Counted from the stretch's first letter, positions 11,749-24,699 are shown. The stretch: 64,000 nt of DNA from Dicyema japonicum (GCA_011109175.1 RDEW01000027.1:604321-668320); one strand, 5' to 3'. Numbers and translations: made by a program. Notes: generated by a model not told the origin, from the sequence alone.

Positions 11749-13480
11749 TTACGTTGATTTTGTCTTTTTTGACTTTGTCGGCAAACTCTTTGATCCACTT
11801 TTACTGAACTTGGCCTTCCAGAAAGAGAAAAATTTTCTCTTTTTAGGAGCTTTCTTTTCAGGTACTACTTCGTCCTTAAAAATGAGGGAATGTGACTTAC
11901 AGGTGTCTCAGGTTCGAGAATCTTCTCTTGGTAGCTAACATCCCTAAGCGATTCAGTTATTTCAGCCAATATCTGTTCCTTCTCGCATCTCCCAATGCTG
12001 ACTTCATCGATTGACTCCTCCGTAGTTTGAATTCCTTCCATACTAGCAGTCTCCTCAACCGAGCTGACTTGATTTTCATTCGAGGAAGGAAAATGTGATT
12101 TATCTAAATTGTTGAGTTTACTCGGTTACCCTCGCCAATATCAATTTCGCCCCCAAATTCTTGGCCTCCCCCAAGTGAATAGTGTTTGCTCACACCCGAA
12201 GAAATAGTGAGAGACTTGTCGGTACTTTTAGGGTTCGAGCCGTCACTTTCGACAAAATTGTTCCCATTCGTAGTCCATTCTTCCTGACTTACGATTTCTT
12301 CCATTGAAAGGTTTAATTCTTCATTTGGCGGAAGGGATAGTGATTCGTCAGCTTTTACAGGTGGGGGTTGATCATTCACATGTTCAGTTCCTTCCTCTTC
12401 CCCAGTTTCTCTGTTTGAAACGTTTATAGCTTCAGTTGATGAGACGGAGAGTGTCTTTTCCGTATTTATGGAGGGAGACTCAATTTCATTGGTCTCATCC
12501 CCCGCTAGAGAGAGCTCTTGGTCGGGAATTCCCATGATTGGAGTACTCATGGGTTCATTTGACGTTAACAATCTGTCAATTTTAACAGCCTGTGAGAGAT
12601 CGTCTCCACCAGTAACAGAGTCCTCACTGAATTGGCATTCCCAGTCATCATCTTCTTTGTACATGCTCACTAATTTGTTCAACTTGTTGTGAATCTTTCC
12701 AGATCTTCTTATTATTCGGGGTTCGCTTAATTTCCTGGGTTTTGAATCATCCCCCGAATGATTTTGACCCGACTCTATATCTCCGGAAGTCTTCAAAGTT
12801 TCGACATCTTTGTATATTTTGTAATTTTCAACGACTAATGAAGAAATATCTGCAGATTGGACGTTTTCGCATTCAAAATATGCTTCCGTTTCAATTTTTA
12901 TCTCCTGATTGGTCGAGCTGAGGGCTATAACCACCAAAATATACTTTCTCCCATCGACCAATTCAGTTTCAACCACGTCGGCAGGTTTTGGGAGAACGTC
13001 CTCAGTTTGGTCAAGTTTAGCGGAATCCAAGTCATCCTGGAGTAATTAACGTTAAATTACGAGTTTAGAGAAAAAGACACTGCTGTATGTAATCTTGCGA
13101 CTTTTTGAGCGTCGATGAATCTCAGCCTCGTTGTAAGTGTCCTCTGAATTTACGACCATTTCGTGTGACAAATCTCCAACTGCGCTAACTTTTGGAAATA
13201 AAGCTGAGATTATGACGGAAAAGCTGCCATATTTGATGATTTCTATTTTTAGACACATCAAGCCATTTTAGCAATTAACTAGCTCATTCATGAATTAAGA
13301 ACTTCCTCCGTTCCACTTAATGGAAGACTTATTCAAGTTCCCCCACATTGGGGTAGACGAGATTCGACCTTTGAGATTTAGCATCCAATACTTCTTCGCA
13401 TCAAAACCTGAGTTTCCAAGGAAGAGGTACAAGAGGTTGTATCCACCCTGAGGAGATGAAGACATTAAGTGCTTGATCAC
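11749..13480 (-). CDS. Acidic Ser/Thr-rich protein with basic C-terminus, unrecognised
   Basis: A 300-codon exon (12104-13030) reads as a highly acidic, Ser/Thr/Glu-rich, probably disordered protein. Upstream, a 24-nt intron (about 13031-13054) joins exon SRKITYSSVFFSKL to DDLDSAKLDQTED. A 60-nt intron appears to join that exon to an earlier one holding YWMLNLKGRISSTPMW (13295-13480). Downstream, a 26-nt intron after GEIDIGE and another 26-nt intron lead to a lysine-rich tail (KKAPKKRKFFSFWKAKF) and stop TAA at 11749-11751. The basic tail could be a nuclear signal. The true start is not resolved, and I recognise no family. Confidence 0.55.
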
Positions 13481-13499
13481 TTACTCAAACCTCCAAATA

Positions 13500-14265
13500 A
13501 TTGTTCTATTTTTAGAAATTGTGTTATATTTTTATAGTTTTGGTAAAAACACGACTATCCTATAAACCTCGTAGGTCTCTTAGGACGACTGGGATCATCC
13601 AAAAGGTCGACTCTACCATGCTTAAACTACAAGTTAAAATAATATTCGATTTTACTAAAGGAGATAGTCGGATAGTCCTTAATAGACGTAAATTAACTCT
13701 TTACCTCTTTGAAGATAATTCTGACTATTGACCCCAACAGATCGTCCAGTTCATGATTGGATTGTGTTTTCTTTTTTAACTACGGTTGTTGAAACTGATG
13801 ATTTCAAAATTAAGGAGTCCTTGATTGAACTCAAAAACTCACAGGAAGCATTCATTTTATTTAACCTGGTCTTATATAGGTAGGCAATGAACCCACGTGG
13901 TAACCGCAGTAAGCTGAGCCAGGTTTACCCGAACGAGGAAAAGAGGATTCACTAACATCGCTGCTCAGTGGAGGGTGACCAAGAAACTAGTCAAATCCAA
14001 AGTTTGACGAACGTGAATACTTAACTGCAGAACCAGATCATCTACTAGGACTCACAAAAAGTAAAGAGCATTCGTTGGTTCTCTTTCTAACTGTTATTTA
14101 CTCCAAGAAGTGTGTCCTGTCTGTGCGAACTTATATGTATTATTGCTCTCCCGAAAATTACTCAGTCATATATTTTAAGACTGTTTGTCGAATATCCTCA
14201 CAACCATTCTTATATAAGGACTGATCTAACTTCCACATTGTCTTTTACATATATGGTGAGCTTAC
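13500..14265. other. Unassigned stretch
   Basis: Short frames only. It might contain upstream exons of the acidic protein gene (minus), but none joins in phase with confidence. Confidence 0.3.
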
Positions 14266-14269
14266 AATC

Positions 14270-14645
14270 AGGACTCAAAGGTGAAAACTGTCTACTCGTT
14301 TCATATGCGGAACTCCAAAAGATGGATAGCTTGCACAGAAAACATTTACGAAAACTATCAGGCTAGACTAGACAAAGAAAATTTCGATAAGAGACTATAT
14401 CGTGCAATCAGTCCCATCGAGCATGAGACTGGTTGAATCGAGGTGGAGACTCTTTGGGAATGTACTGCGTATTGACATAGATGCCCCTGCAATAATGGAA
14501 CAATAATTGAACAATGAGAGTAGACTCCCCTTCTATAGAGGAATGCTGTGGATCACTTTCCCTGTAGCCCTCAAAGTGGATCCTAGAGACTATTATATGA
14601 TCATTGGAGAGTGACCCATGGGAGTTGACTATTATATGAATTATC
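14270..14645 (+). mobile_element. Non-LTR retrotransposon fragment (RT C-terminal end)
   Basis: Reads AELQKMDSLHRKHLRKLSG, then, after frame changes, a degraded form of the SRWRLFGHVLRMDINAPA motif seen at 33900-34185. This is the post-RT region of the same non-LTR family as the copies at 33.7, 41.4 and 60.5 kb. Heavily mutated. Confidence 0.6.
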
Positions 14646-14746
14646 ACTTTTCTACAAATTGTTGTAGAAATTAGTTTTGTTATTTAAAATCCAAGGGCAT
14701 AAAGAGGAAGTTGATTACTTAGGTGACCATATAATAATTTCTGATG

Positions 14747-16531
14747 GTTTAAATCAGGGGTTCTCAACCTTTTTTTGCTCGTCGACCCCTTGACTTTTTT
14801 TTGACCTCCCTATTATTTAATCGACCCCTTAAAACTTTTTTATTTAGAACAGACAATTCTAAGTAAAATTAGTTAACTATCTAAAATGAATTCATTGTTA
14901 ATAATCAAATAAAACAAAAAAAGTATATATTCAATGTTAAGTTGGTATCTTAGCATAAATCTATAATAAAAAAATTAAATACCAATGGGATCCCTGTGAC
15001 TGATGTTTTTTGACCAAAGATTCGATATCTGGCTCTATTTGTGTTATTTTTAAACGAAGATCTCCTCTAATGGACACTTTCAATCTTTTTCGTTCTTTAT
15101 TTACAATTCGATGTAGAATGCTAAATCCGCATTCAACACAGTATGATGTCAGAAGATAGAGTAGCAATTGTGCTATTTTTGTCCACAATTTTGAATAACT
15201 CTCTTTCATATTTTGCCAAAAAATAACAGGTGATTGTAAATCATTATAATATATTTTTGAATTCTTCTTGAATATTTTTTTTGTTCTTCTGGCTTTGACA
15301 AAAACGGATTATCATCCAAGATGGAACTTGTAATTCAAGAATATCTTGGAATCGAACAATCAAATCTTTTTCTATACTTAATAAATGTTGCAAAAAGTTG
15401 TTAATATCTTCATCATCAAATGTTTGACCAATTGAGTAGAATTCGGGAATGTTATAATAATTTCTTTTTTAAGTTATATTTATATAACTTAATTTTTTCA
15501 ATAAATATTTGAATAATTCTTTTACAATCTATTACGTCACATACTTTCCCTGAAGTTCTAATAAAACTTCATTAAATTTTCCAAAAATCCAAGTCAAATA
15601 AACAATTTCTTACTTTTTCGATACAATTAAATCTGCTAAATTTTTGTCACCCTCAGAAGTAAGAAAATTTACGATTGTGTCAAACAATATTGAAAATCGT
15701 TCTAATGCGTTCTAATGCATTTCGTACCTGTAAAATAAAATTGGAAACTATAACCTCAGTGTGAAGCACAAGACGGACATATGTTTCTTTAGCCACAGCA
15801 AAATTCACATAAAATATGTTCAACATTATCTGACATTTCGTCAATCCTCGGCGAATTGAATCATTGCTAATTGTCACGGATGTTAAAATTTCGTAGGGAT
15901 TTAAACCCATCAGATCTGATAGAATCACTGATATAGATGGTTTGATGAGATTTTCACCATAAACATGGGAACTCTCATTGTTAACAATAATCATTGCAAT
16001 TTTATAGGATGCAATTAGTCGTCCTAAATATAATTTAAAATAACAACTATTGTTTCTTTCACTACTATTTGTAAAAACTGTCAATCGTTTTTGTTTACGA
16101 AAAGAATCCTTTAATTCTTCAAAATATTCTAATGGTTTATCTTTTTTATCCGAATGTTTACTCCTAAATGATCCAACAATTTGGACGATTTCATTGCATC
16201 ATTTGATAACTTGTTACAGAGTAAGCAATATGGTCTATTTAAAAAAAATTTTATAAATCCAAATGCCAAATATTCATTTTTATATTGACGAATTTTTAAT
16301 GTAGAAGGACTACACAAACAAAAACAAGCATGGTAATTTTAAAAATTTTAAAGAACAAAGGTTTACCACTTTAAAAATAAACTAACTTAATTTAAATTGA
16401 AAAAGATTAAATATATTAAATTTATTTTCGACCCCAAATATTTCATTTTCGACCCCCTTACGATCGATATGGATTGATTTTAGACCCCTGGGGGTCAAAT
16501 CGACCCCAGGTTGAGAACCCCTGGTTTAAAT
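14747..16531 (-). mobile_element. hAT-superfamily DNA transposon with intact terminal repeats and target duplication
   Basis: The element spans 14755-16523. The ends are inverted repeats: CAGGGGTTCTCAACC at the left and GGTTGAGAACCCCTG at the right. It is flanked by an identical 8-bp duplication, GTTTAAAT (14747-14754 and 16524-16531), the size made by hAT transposases. Inside, on the minus strand, are broken transposase pieces: BED-finger-side region YLAFGFIKF...CLLCNKLSNDAMKSSKL (16129-16317), a middle block ASYKIAMIIVNNESSHVYGE...TISNDSIRRGLTKCQ (15680-16084), and the C-terminal dimerisation region LLYLLTSYCVECGFSILHRI (14961-15209). Domain order matches ZBED/GTF2IRD2-type hAT transposases. 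Stops and gaps make it non-autonomous now. Confidence 0.92.
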
Positions 16532-16665
16532 TATGATATTATATTTATTCAGTATTTAAGCAAAACATGTTTAATTTAATAAAATTAAATTTAAAAATTA
16601 TATTTTTTTATTACTAACGATCTGAAAATTGATAAAATGACCAATTAAAAAAATATTTGAATAAA

Positions 16666-17921
16666 CTAGATTAATGTGCAATGTGATGTTTTCTTATTTG
16701 TAGAAATTTGCTTTCTTGAAACAGATTTTCTTTGGAAATGCTCAGTTTTGGGTTCATTTTCTTCAGTCAAATCCAATGTATTTTTTCTCTGTTCTTTGTT
16801 CATGAAATGCATTAAAATTCGATAAGTCCCGCATACAGATCCCCGTGTATTCATTCTATTCTCGTCGATGACTTGATTATCAATCCCCAAGTTTTCCAGA
16901 ATTGACTTTGCTTCCAATTCTACCTTTGTTACCGAAGGTCTGTCGAACACAGGGAAAAGGATCTTCTTCTGATCCCGTTCTTCCGTATATTCCCACTCAA
17001 GCCATTCGAAATCACAGAGTTCGTCGACTGTAGGTCTTTTTTGGGGGTCGCCATCAAGCAGGGATTCAATGAGACACTTGCATGAATCGCTTATTGACAG
17101 AGGAATGTCAATCTTTCTAAAGCGAACTTCGAGGACCGCAGAGGCAATGTCCCTTTTATTTCCATCAAAAAGAAGGTCCCCACTGATAATATAGTATAGA
17201 AGTACTCCCATGGCCCACATGTCCACTTTGAATCCACTATACAGCTGTTTCGCTATTATTTCGGGAGCACTGTGTGAGGGGGTTCCGCAGAATGTCTGGG
17301 AGTTTCTCCGGTCGTCGCATCTCGTTGAAAACCCAAAATCGGCTAGTTTAACTACGTTGCCCTTGGAAACAAGGATGTTGTCGGATTTGATGTCCCTGTG
17401 GACGTAATTGTTCGAATGCTACGTTTATGTCCCCCGAAACCATATATTTCAGCGCAGACACAATTTGCTTGAAATAGAACCGACCCATGTTCTCCCCAAG
17501 AGGTCCACCATTTTTTATTTTGCCTGTTAGGTCCCCATTCTCTGCATATTCCATGATCAGGTGGAGTTTCTCGTCGCTTTCTATCACCTAACTTATAAGC
17601 GTGGGGGAACCTCGAATAACCGCAAAATGTTCTTGTGACTCAACTCTTCTAAAATTTGGATTTCCCGGCGGATAAATTGCAAGTCTCTAGCATTTAGTCT
17701 CCTTTTGAAAATTATCTTCACAGCTACCATTTCTGGGGGTTACAAAACACTCAACTATTCGTCAGCATGTGCTCTGCCTGCTTCACCTTTGAGAAGTTCC
17801 CCTCTCCTATGTTCCTCACAAATCTATAAAGCCCAATGCGCTTCCCTAGGACGAACTCCCTCTTGATCTTTTCATTCCACAATTCCTTGACTTTTAGACT
17901 TTTGTAATTATTTTCATTCAT
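16666..17921 (-). CDS. NIM1K: Serine/threonine protein kinase NIM1 (AMPK-related)
   Basis: Likely ATG at 17921; an upstream exon or extension to about 18005 is possible. Stop at 16666. Three introns, 22-23 nt, are seen near 17419-17440, 17587-17609 and 17731-17755. The kinase has glycine loop IGEGNFSKV, catalytic Lys in MVAVKII, HRDIKSDN catalytic loop, DFGFST magnesium loop, and TFCGTPSHSAPE activation segment, so it looks active. N-terminal FVLGKRIGLYRFV and C-terminal AKSILENLGIDNQVI...TRGSVCGTYRILMHF are specific to NIM1 among AMPK-related kinases, and it ends in a Cys-containing tail like the vertebrate protein. NIM1 is thought to be activated by LKB1; the substrate is not established. 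Confidence 0.92.
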
Positions 17922-19320
17922 TTGGAGTCGGTCATTAGCCACAATATATATTTTAATCGATTTTAGCCACGACAATCGCTTATTACGACAGTAATCAACA
18001 ACCACCTCTTTTCTCGGTCAGTCTTCGATTTCAGTGTGACGCTTGATGTGCATTAAGTATCTCTAGGACTGTCAGTTTTTGGTAGTTTCTTCCTGTTGCA
18101 AACGATTTCTGTCACTCGAAGGGAGTGGGGGTAAATAAATAATGTGCAATCGAGAAGCTGATTAGATTTCCAGTCTAGATATAACTCTATTATAGGCCTA
18201 TGTCAGGATAACTGGTCCACGGTTTATCTTACAGAGGTATTTAACATTGGAATGTAATGTGATGGAAGATCCAATACCCTCAAACAAAACTTTTACTGTT
18301 CACTTATGCATGGGAATATCAGATTCTTTCAAAAAAGACTTATCCTTTCAATGTTTTTGATTGAACGTGGATCACAGTAGGTAAAATGATATCCTGAGAG
18401 AGAATAACCACGCAGTCCGTTAATTATTTAAATGAACGTAATGTGATTTCGGTCTCCCTTAGTAACATCAATTTTTTGTCCTTTTCTCGATATCCAAAAT
18501 ACCTTTGGTAGGTACGACTGACAAAAGATTTTCCGTTACGGATGAAATGACCCATGGATATTTCGACAATGACATCAAAGGGTGTTCCCTTTATCACTAC
18601 GTCAGTGAATTTTTTGTATTACTTGAGTGGCTTATGAGTGAAAGAAATAAGATCCGTTCTTGCTGTGGGTCCATAAACTGGCAGTCGTATACAAATACTG
18701 AATTACTTGACGAATGCGAGAATGCTTGCACATAAAGTGAAACGATCAAGAAGGACAGTGGAGAAAAGTGCACATTTTGCTACAGAATTCAAATGAGGTC
18801 TAAGTCGAAAAAGATATACGTCATTCAGATTAAGAGGATAGGTACAAAGAGAAAATATTGACGGGAGCGAAGTTCGAGTCCACTTGGTGCGCCTGTGGAT
18901 CTACGTTCGTATCATGGACACTCGTCCTCTACACTCTGCCAATCATGTCTATTTGACGACCAGAATATGGGCCTCCTCTACTCTTGTGCGAATCCACCTC
19001 CAAGTTCCGCACAGAACCAATTACAACCGTCGGATATTTGGAAGAGTCCGCTCTTGGCTGTGACGTTCTTGTTAGCTACCGACTTCTTTCATTCAAAGGA
19101 GCTGGTGGTAAATAAATATTGAGGAATATAACTCTTTTGGATATTTGTTCCTTTTCTAATAACAGAATTATCAAATAGGAATTGAAGCAGATAAGCTTTT
19201 TGAAGGAACGACTGGAAATTACAGTCAGCCGCTTGTAGGTACCAACCTCAAACTCGTTAGCGAAGCAAGGGTTACTAATATTGTTAAAAACATTACTTGA
19301 CAACTAGACAGCTATAATCC
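17922..19320. other. Unassigned stretch
   Basis: Contains a 76-codon plus-strand frame (18505-18735) with several cysteines near its end. I recognise no family and see no chain of short introns linking it to other exons. A TTCGAGTCC string near 18873 resembles a tRNA box B, but no cloverleaf forms around it. Confidence 0.3.
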
Positions 19321-19329
19321 CTTTAAAAA

Positions 19330-19640
19330 AGAAATGGTCAATTTGGATGAAAGGAAATTGATAGAAATTATCATGTAATACTCTCCTAATACACAGGCAC
19401 ACTGGAATCACATTAATAGAATATACAGATACGTTAGGAAATGAGCCATAAAGGACTATCACACAAGATATTCACTAGACATCAACAAATCACATTTCTA
19501 GAGCTTATTGGTGACGAATATTGAGTAACAACGAAATCTTAATTAATCTGCAAAGTCATCTTCTGGCAAGAAGAGTGGAAAGAGAATCAAGCTTATATGA
19601 GTCAATAGAGACATTAAGTGATTCACCATCAGAAGCCACC
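19330..19640 (+). mobile_element. Possible Ty1/copia-type retrotransposon trace
   Basis: Reads AHWNHINRIYRYVRK, close to the HW...KRILRYL motif at the end of copia-type reverse transcriptase, followed by a decayed stretch with multiple stops. No LTRs, primer-binding site or other pol domains are visible. The call rests on one motif. Confidence 0.35.
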
Positions 19641-19883
19641 TCACATTGACTGATATTCTCCCCACGATCCCATCCACTCACTATAAGCTCGTGTGTACTG
19701 TAAATGCACGTGTGATATGAATTGAAATCCCACTTCTGGATAAAAAATGGTTGGCCCCGGATTCACTTGCCCTAGACCCCCGTGACCGGCCATTTGAGGG
19801 AACATCTACACGTGCAGCTATCCAGTTGCAAATAACAAGCCACTATAATATTAAAGTCACACAAATAATATATAAACAAAAAA

Positions 19884-20087
19884 TCAACATTTTTTGCTTT
19901 CAAGCACAAGCAGTTCGGTTCGCACCATTTCAGCAGAACAAACAGGACACACCAGAAAGCCATCCTTTTCATTAACCTTCCAGCAACCAAGACACAGAAC
20001 ATGCGAACAGACACCCTTAAAGGGTAAGCAAGACTCTCTCGTCCACAGCAGATACAATCCCACATAAGATCCCCCTACAAGTGACAC
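19884..20087 (-). pseudogene. RING-finger fragment
   Basis: Minus-strand sequence encodes GVCSHVLCLGCWKV...GFLVCPVCSAEMV, the second half of a C3HC4 RING finger. The first Cys pair (CICCGRESL) is one frame over, about 20025-20055, so a 1-nt shift splits the domain. The frame ends in a stop about 20 residues later. It could be the last exon of a small E3 ligase gene or a decayed duplicate. Confidence 0.4.
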
Positions 20088-20197
20088 ACCAGACTACCTC
20101 ATTCCGCCGAGCACCACCAAAGCAGGAATCTAACTAAATAAAACTCCAAAAACCAAAAATCAAGCGATGTTCTTTCATCACAAATGATCGTAAACCT

Positions 20198-23100
20198 TTA
20201 AGTAATATTAAATAAACTTAAAATATGGTCTCCTAACACTTCATTGTCCATAAAAGGAAGGATTTTGTCCTTTAGAGCAATAAAATCATTTGATTTGTAA
20301 TAATCAGTGATGGCCAATGTGAGAATCTCATAGTCGCCGGGAGACATTACTTTTTTAGCCTCAACATTAAAGATTAAATATTCACCGACGATAGAAAGGT
20401 CTCACTATCATTTTGAGGCTTTATGAAATATTTTGATGTTATGCACGTGGTATCCGTCGATCTTGGTTTGACTACGTAGCGAGGCCGTTTTTTATTCGAA
20501 TCGACATTTTCAAATTTAACCGCGAAATTTTGGAAATTAACAGTTTTGTTGTGGGGAAGTTCTTCGATTGTTTGTGTTTTCATTGGAGAATCTGATTTTG
20601 CTAAAAAACTGAGTACCATTTTGAGAATTTATATCAGATTTATCATCAAATTTCAAATTTATATCGCTCTTATATGAGAAAACAATAAAAACCTGAGAAA
20701 TAGTCTGAGATGACTTCAGAAGGCGGAAAAAAAATCCCAGATGACGAAGAAGTCTCCCAAAATTATCGAATTCAGTGATGCCTGGCTTGAGCCACATTGG
20801 TAGCTTATCTCTCACCTGGTTATTTGAGTATCTAACCGTCAAAATAACTAACAACCGTTTGTCAAGCAATATTATAGAGCCATAATCATGCTTGTGCCTG
20901 ATAATTCTCCCAATTGACTGATTCACAGCTCTAATGGCTTCTCTGTTGTACCAGACTCGCCCTTTCCCCTTAGCAACCAGCAAAAAGTCACAATTACTAC
21001 CTTCTCATCGATAAACGCCATCTTTACTTCAACCCTGGCATCCTTGAAGGAGGCATAGGGCAGTCCAATGAGGATCACAGCCCGCCCATAGTCGTCAATA
21101 AAGTCCAATCCTTCGCTTGCCTGACAGTAAACATAGATAAAACCTTCCCACGACAAACGGCCATAAAAATGGCGCCTTTTGTTTGATTAGAAATAGATTC
21201 ATAATAATTATTCATAACCTAAACAAATAATATATATTTAATAATCTATCATTTACTGGCAAACCTCTGATAATTTGCTCTTTTCTCGCTTTTCTCCAAA
21301 GTTGTCCTTCCACGAACGATCCCTTGGCTCAGTGAAAACAGTTTTGGCGTTATTTAGCAGTTTGTAGACACTTGTCTTCTATTTACCACTATAAATAACA
21401 CCCAACCTGCCACTGGGCTAGACAGTAGTCCATGTTAGTGTAGGAAGGGAAGAACACGAGGACTCCCCCTGGAATGACCTTAATGAGATTGACTAGCATA
21501 AATATCATGGATACCAATAGTTTTCCCCAGAGACTGAATGTAGGCCTCATTTTCTCGATTTCCATAAGTAGAGGTCAATTCGACTCCATCACATCCCTTC
21601 CCCATGATGGAGACGCTAAAGTTTTCCTGTGAGACCACGTGACCACACTGAATTTGTACTTTAAATTTCCTCAAATGGTTAGATAGTAAGTACTCCATTA
21701 TGGACTTGTTGAACAGGTCGTTAGGGTCGAGTGTCCCGCTTGTGAGAATAACTGAGCGTACTTTCTGACTGAACAGCTCTTTCAGACTACAGTCGGCAGT
21801 GAAGCACCAATAAGACAAGGTTTTGCCTGTTGAACTGCAATAAGCCAGTCAGAAGACTTTGTGTGGTCTGCAAAGTCTCTATCATGGTGAATGAGCACTC
21901 GATAAGACTGATTGGCTGAGAGATCAGCTAAATCATTAAAGACGATCTGCAAAATAAGCAAATTGAAACTTTGAGGGCGTCAGAAATATGTGAGAGGGCG
22001 AATCCCTTGCTTTTCACGTTCATTGATGCTATGGAATGAGAGATATAGTAAACATGTTGAGGACATTGGATTTACCAGCTTTTCGTCAATTAAGGCTATT
22101 ATAGCATGAGCACTTGACCTCGTGAACTGAGCCCTAGCAAAGATGTCCATTACATAGCTTATATGAGTAAAGCGTACAACCTGCCTTGTCGAACCAATCG
22201 GGGTTTCTCCTTGGTCAGTTCATGAGACTGAATGACTTGTTCGAGTTTTAGCAATTTCACTAAAAGTCACTCAGATCAAATAAAGTACGAGTCATAATTG
22301 AATAACGCAGTAAATGATAAGCAATTATTTTCAATCAATTTAATTGCATTTCATGAATAATGCAATATTTTGCAATCAAATATAATACTAGTAAAATATT
22401 ACTTTTTAGCTGCATCACTTCATTGGCAGTAATGGCTAAGAATTAATATATCCCATACCCAATTTGTTATCAACAGACTCCTCAGAGGTTGCATTCTCTA
22501 TGTGTATTCGCTCTAGCCATTCCATAAACGTAGTCAACTCAATAATAGCCCCAGCAAGAATTGAAGAAGGAAGGTCGAACGACAGGCTTTCCTCACAAAC
22601 ACTTTCCTTTAATAAAACAACCAAATCAACCAAATTATGAGCTTCGTCAAAAATTAGGACATTTCCTTTGATTTCAACGCCATGCTTCGCTCTCAACTAG
22701 ACATTAGTAGGTCATATAACACGTGGGTCGATTAGGTAGTTATAAGGCATGAATATTATGTCGGCACTTTCCTTCATTTCCTTAGCTAAGTAATATGGAC
22801 AACATCTGCGGATAACTAAATTTAAATACGTCAGTTCAGTTCCCTTCTGTATGAGATCCTCAATGTCCATGCAGCCAGATCCTCGTATTTGACTTTTGCA
22901 AACTAAGTAAATATTGAAAAAATAATTAAAAATCATCTCAAAAATAATAAAATTAATTGAAATTTAAAAAAATAAATAAAATATTTTACCTTCAACTCTA
23001 TTGTAGTACGTGCACGTGCGGGACCGCACTTTGAGTCGGCACATGTTGACCTTGGCGTTGTTGGTACTTTCCTTCTTGACGACTGGATGGATGCACATTT

Positions 23101-23508
23101 GGTCTCTCGAGGCAATGACGCAAGTCTTCATTCTACCATATTCCCATCAAATATACAAGTCAGCAAATATAGTCCTCTTGAATTCACCGACGACGTGACT
23201 AAGCTGAGAATGTGTACGAGAGGAGTATATTATTTTTGGAAAATTATCGTCGTCCGGGGTACCAAGTAATCTGGTGGTATTTTTAACGTGGTAGAGCCAC
23301 GATAGTGTGGCGCAAAGAAGCGATAGAGTTTTTCCGGTTCCTGTCGGGCTTTCTAAAAGTCCGTTTGTACTCTGCCGTAAGAAATAAGACATACATTTTT
23401 CAGGCACTCAATAACAGATGACATGTATGTTATCTGTGGGGGATATGGAGTGTAAGGGAAGTGCACTTCAATCTCATTAATCGTTGTTATATTCTGTTTT
23501 AATTCCAT
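20198..23508 (-). CDS. RTEL1: RTEL1-like iron-sulfur DNA helicase
   Basis: ATG at 23508 ([19 protein letters not shown]), stop TAA at 20198-20200. Motifs in order: Walker [29 protein letters not shown]; the iron-sulfur cysteines in [23 protein letters not shown] and [23 protein letters not shown] box [54 protein letters not shown]; and motif [33 protein letters not shown]. The order and spacing fit RTEL1, the helicase that unwinds telomeric T-loops and recombination intermediates, rather than FANCJ or DDX11. A C-terminal segment (about 20200-20330) resembles the harmonin-like domain of RTEL1. Many introns of 22-28 nt and one of about 105 nt are needed. One junction near 21830 is off by a frame and unresolved. 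Confidence 0.9.
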
Positions 23509-23579
23509 CTACGATTCAAAATAAGTGCCCACATCAATTCAAAAATTTGCTTGTTAACTTTAAAAAAATATTATTTAAT

Positions 23580-23690
23580 CTTTAATTTAGAATATTTATT
23601 TTAGTTTTTTAATTTCTATATTTATTTTTCTTTAATTTAAAATATTTATTTTAGTTTTTTAATTTCTATATTTTAGTTTTTTAATGACCA
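23580..23690. repeat. AT-rich direct repeat upstream of RTEL1
   Basis: The unit ttaatttctatatttta and its flank tttaatttaaaatatttattttagttt occur twice in tandem between about 23580 and 23690, with near identity. No gene is involved. Confidence 0.6.
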
Positions 23691-23739
23691 AGTGATAAGG
23701 CCGCGTGGAGCCATGTGGTGCTGCGTGGTCAATTAGTTT

Positions 23740-24010
23740 AAATTTTCTGTTTGCTTGTCTGTTCCTCCTCTCTTCCTAATAGAGTGACGTCATGTGATCC
23801 ATCTGTCTAGGTGACGCCCAGTGCCAGGCCGGCATGAAAAAGGATCATTTGCTCTTCCCCACTCCACTGGAGGGGTTTCCACAACTGCATGTAATGGACG
23901 TCTTACCTTTTATGCTGATTCCGGATGGACTTTGTAGAAGTGGAAACTGGATACACTTAATTAGTTGTTTACTTTAACTTCTTTCTCGGTGTATCCGGGG
24001 TTAATAAATA
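23740..24010 (+). repeat. Dispersed repeat related to 52605-52760
   Basis: The segment with gtgatccatctgtctaggtg, then ggatcatttgctcttcccc and tttccacaactg, recurs in diverged form at 52630-52755 (gtgatccacctgtttcagga ... tctctacacaactgg). A weaker third version follows at 24030-24110. Class unknown. Confidence 0.45.
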
Positions 24011-24465
24011 AATAATTTCTATAAAAATGTACACCAAAGAGGATCATTTGCTTTTTCTACTTAACTGGATCATTTTTGGGGAGTTTGCATAACTGTAATT
24101 CTAGATGGACTTGTGGTTGAAGGTCTTTTCGCAAGTACGACCATGGGAACATGATAGACTTAATTATTTATTTAGTAGACGTTGACTAAATTATATGAAT
24201 TTATTCTGTTTTATTCATTTTCCTATATTTTGGTTCTTAAACTGTTATTACCAGACATTAACTGGCAGATCTGTTCTTCATGGGATATTTGTCTAGACAC
24301 CTGGATTGATTTCCCTGTCACATTAGAATTTGTTGAAATGATCGGGCATCTTTACTTATTAGCGACACATAACTCAGGGATAACTCTCCCATGCTCAGCG
24401 CCTGTAAGGTATATTTATTTTACAGCTCACTGAATTGGAGAAAAGATAAAAGTGATCTCGGTCCA

Positions 24466-24670
24466 TCAAAGAGAAACATGAATCAGACGGGAATGGGAAT
24501 CTTGTACTACCCTTTTTATTGGACTTGGCACCTCCACATTTTTTAAGTAGGTTTCAAAATATTTAAGCAGGATTTTGTTTAAGAGACTCCGTGGTATGGT
24601 GGCCAACTTTAATAAGTTCCGCTGTTGTTCAACAAAAAGTGAACTCAAACCCTCCAACGCTTTTTTTGCC
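24466..24670 (-). CDS. Hypothetical exon, unrecognised
   Basis: Frame of about 63 codons with helical, Leu/Lys-rich character (LLKLATIPRSLLNKILLKYF). No partner exons are placed with confidence and no family recognised. Could be chance. Confidence 0.2.
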
Positions 24671-24699
24671 AGCTATTAACGTCTGACAGTTTGTGTAGG

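Noticed and set aside
18865-18890. tRNA box-B-like string ttcgagtcc; a similar one at 55866
   Set aside because: No complementary T-stem, box A or acceptor stem at the right distance, so not called a tRNA.
20198-23508. FANCJ or DDX11 as identity for the iron-sulfur helicase
   Set aside because: Spacing of motifs, LSYWCF block and C-terminal harmonin-like segment fit RTEL1 better.
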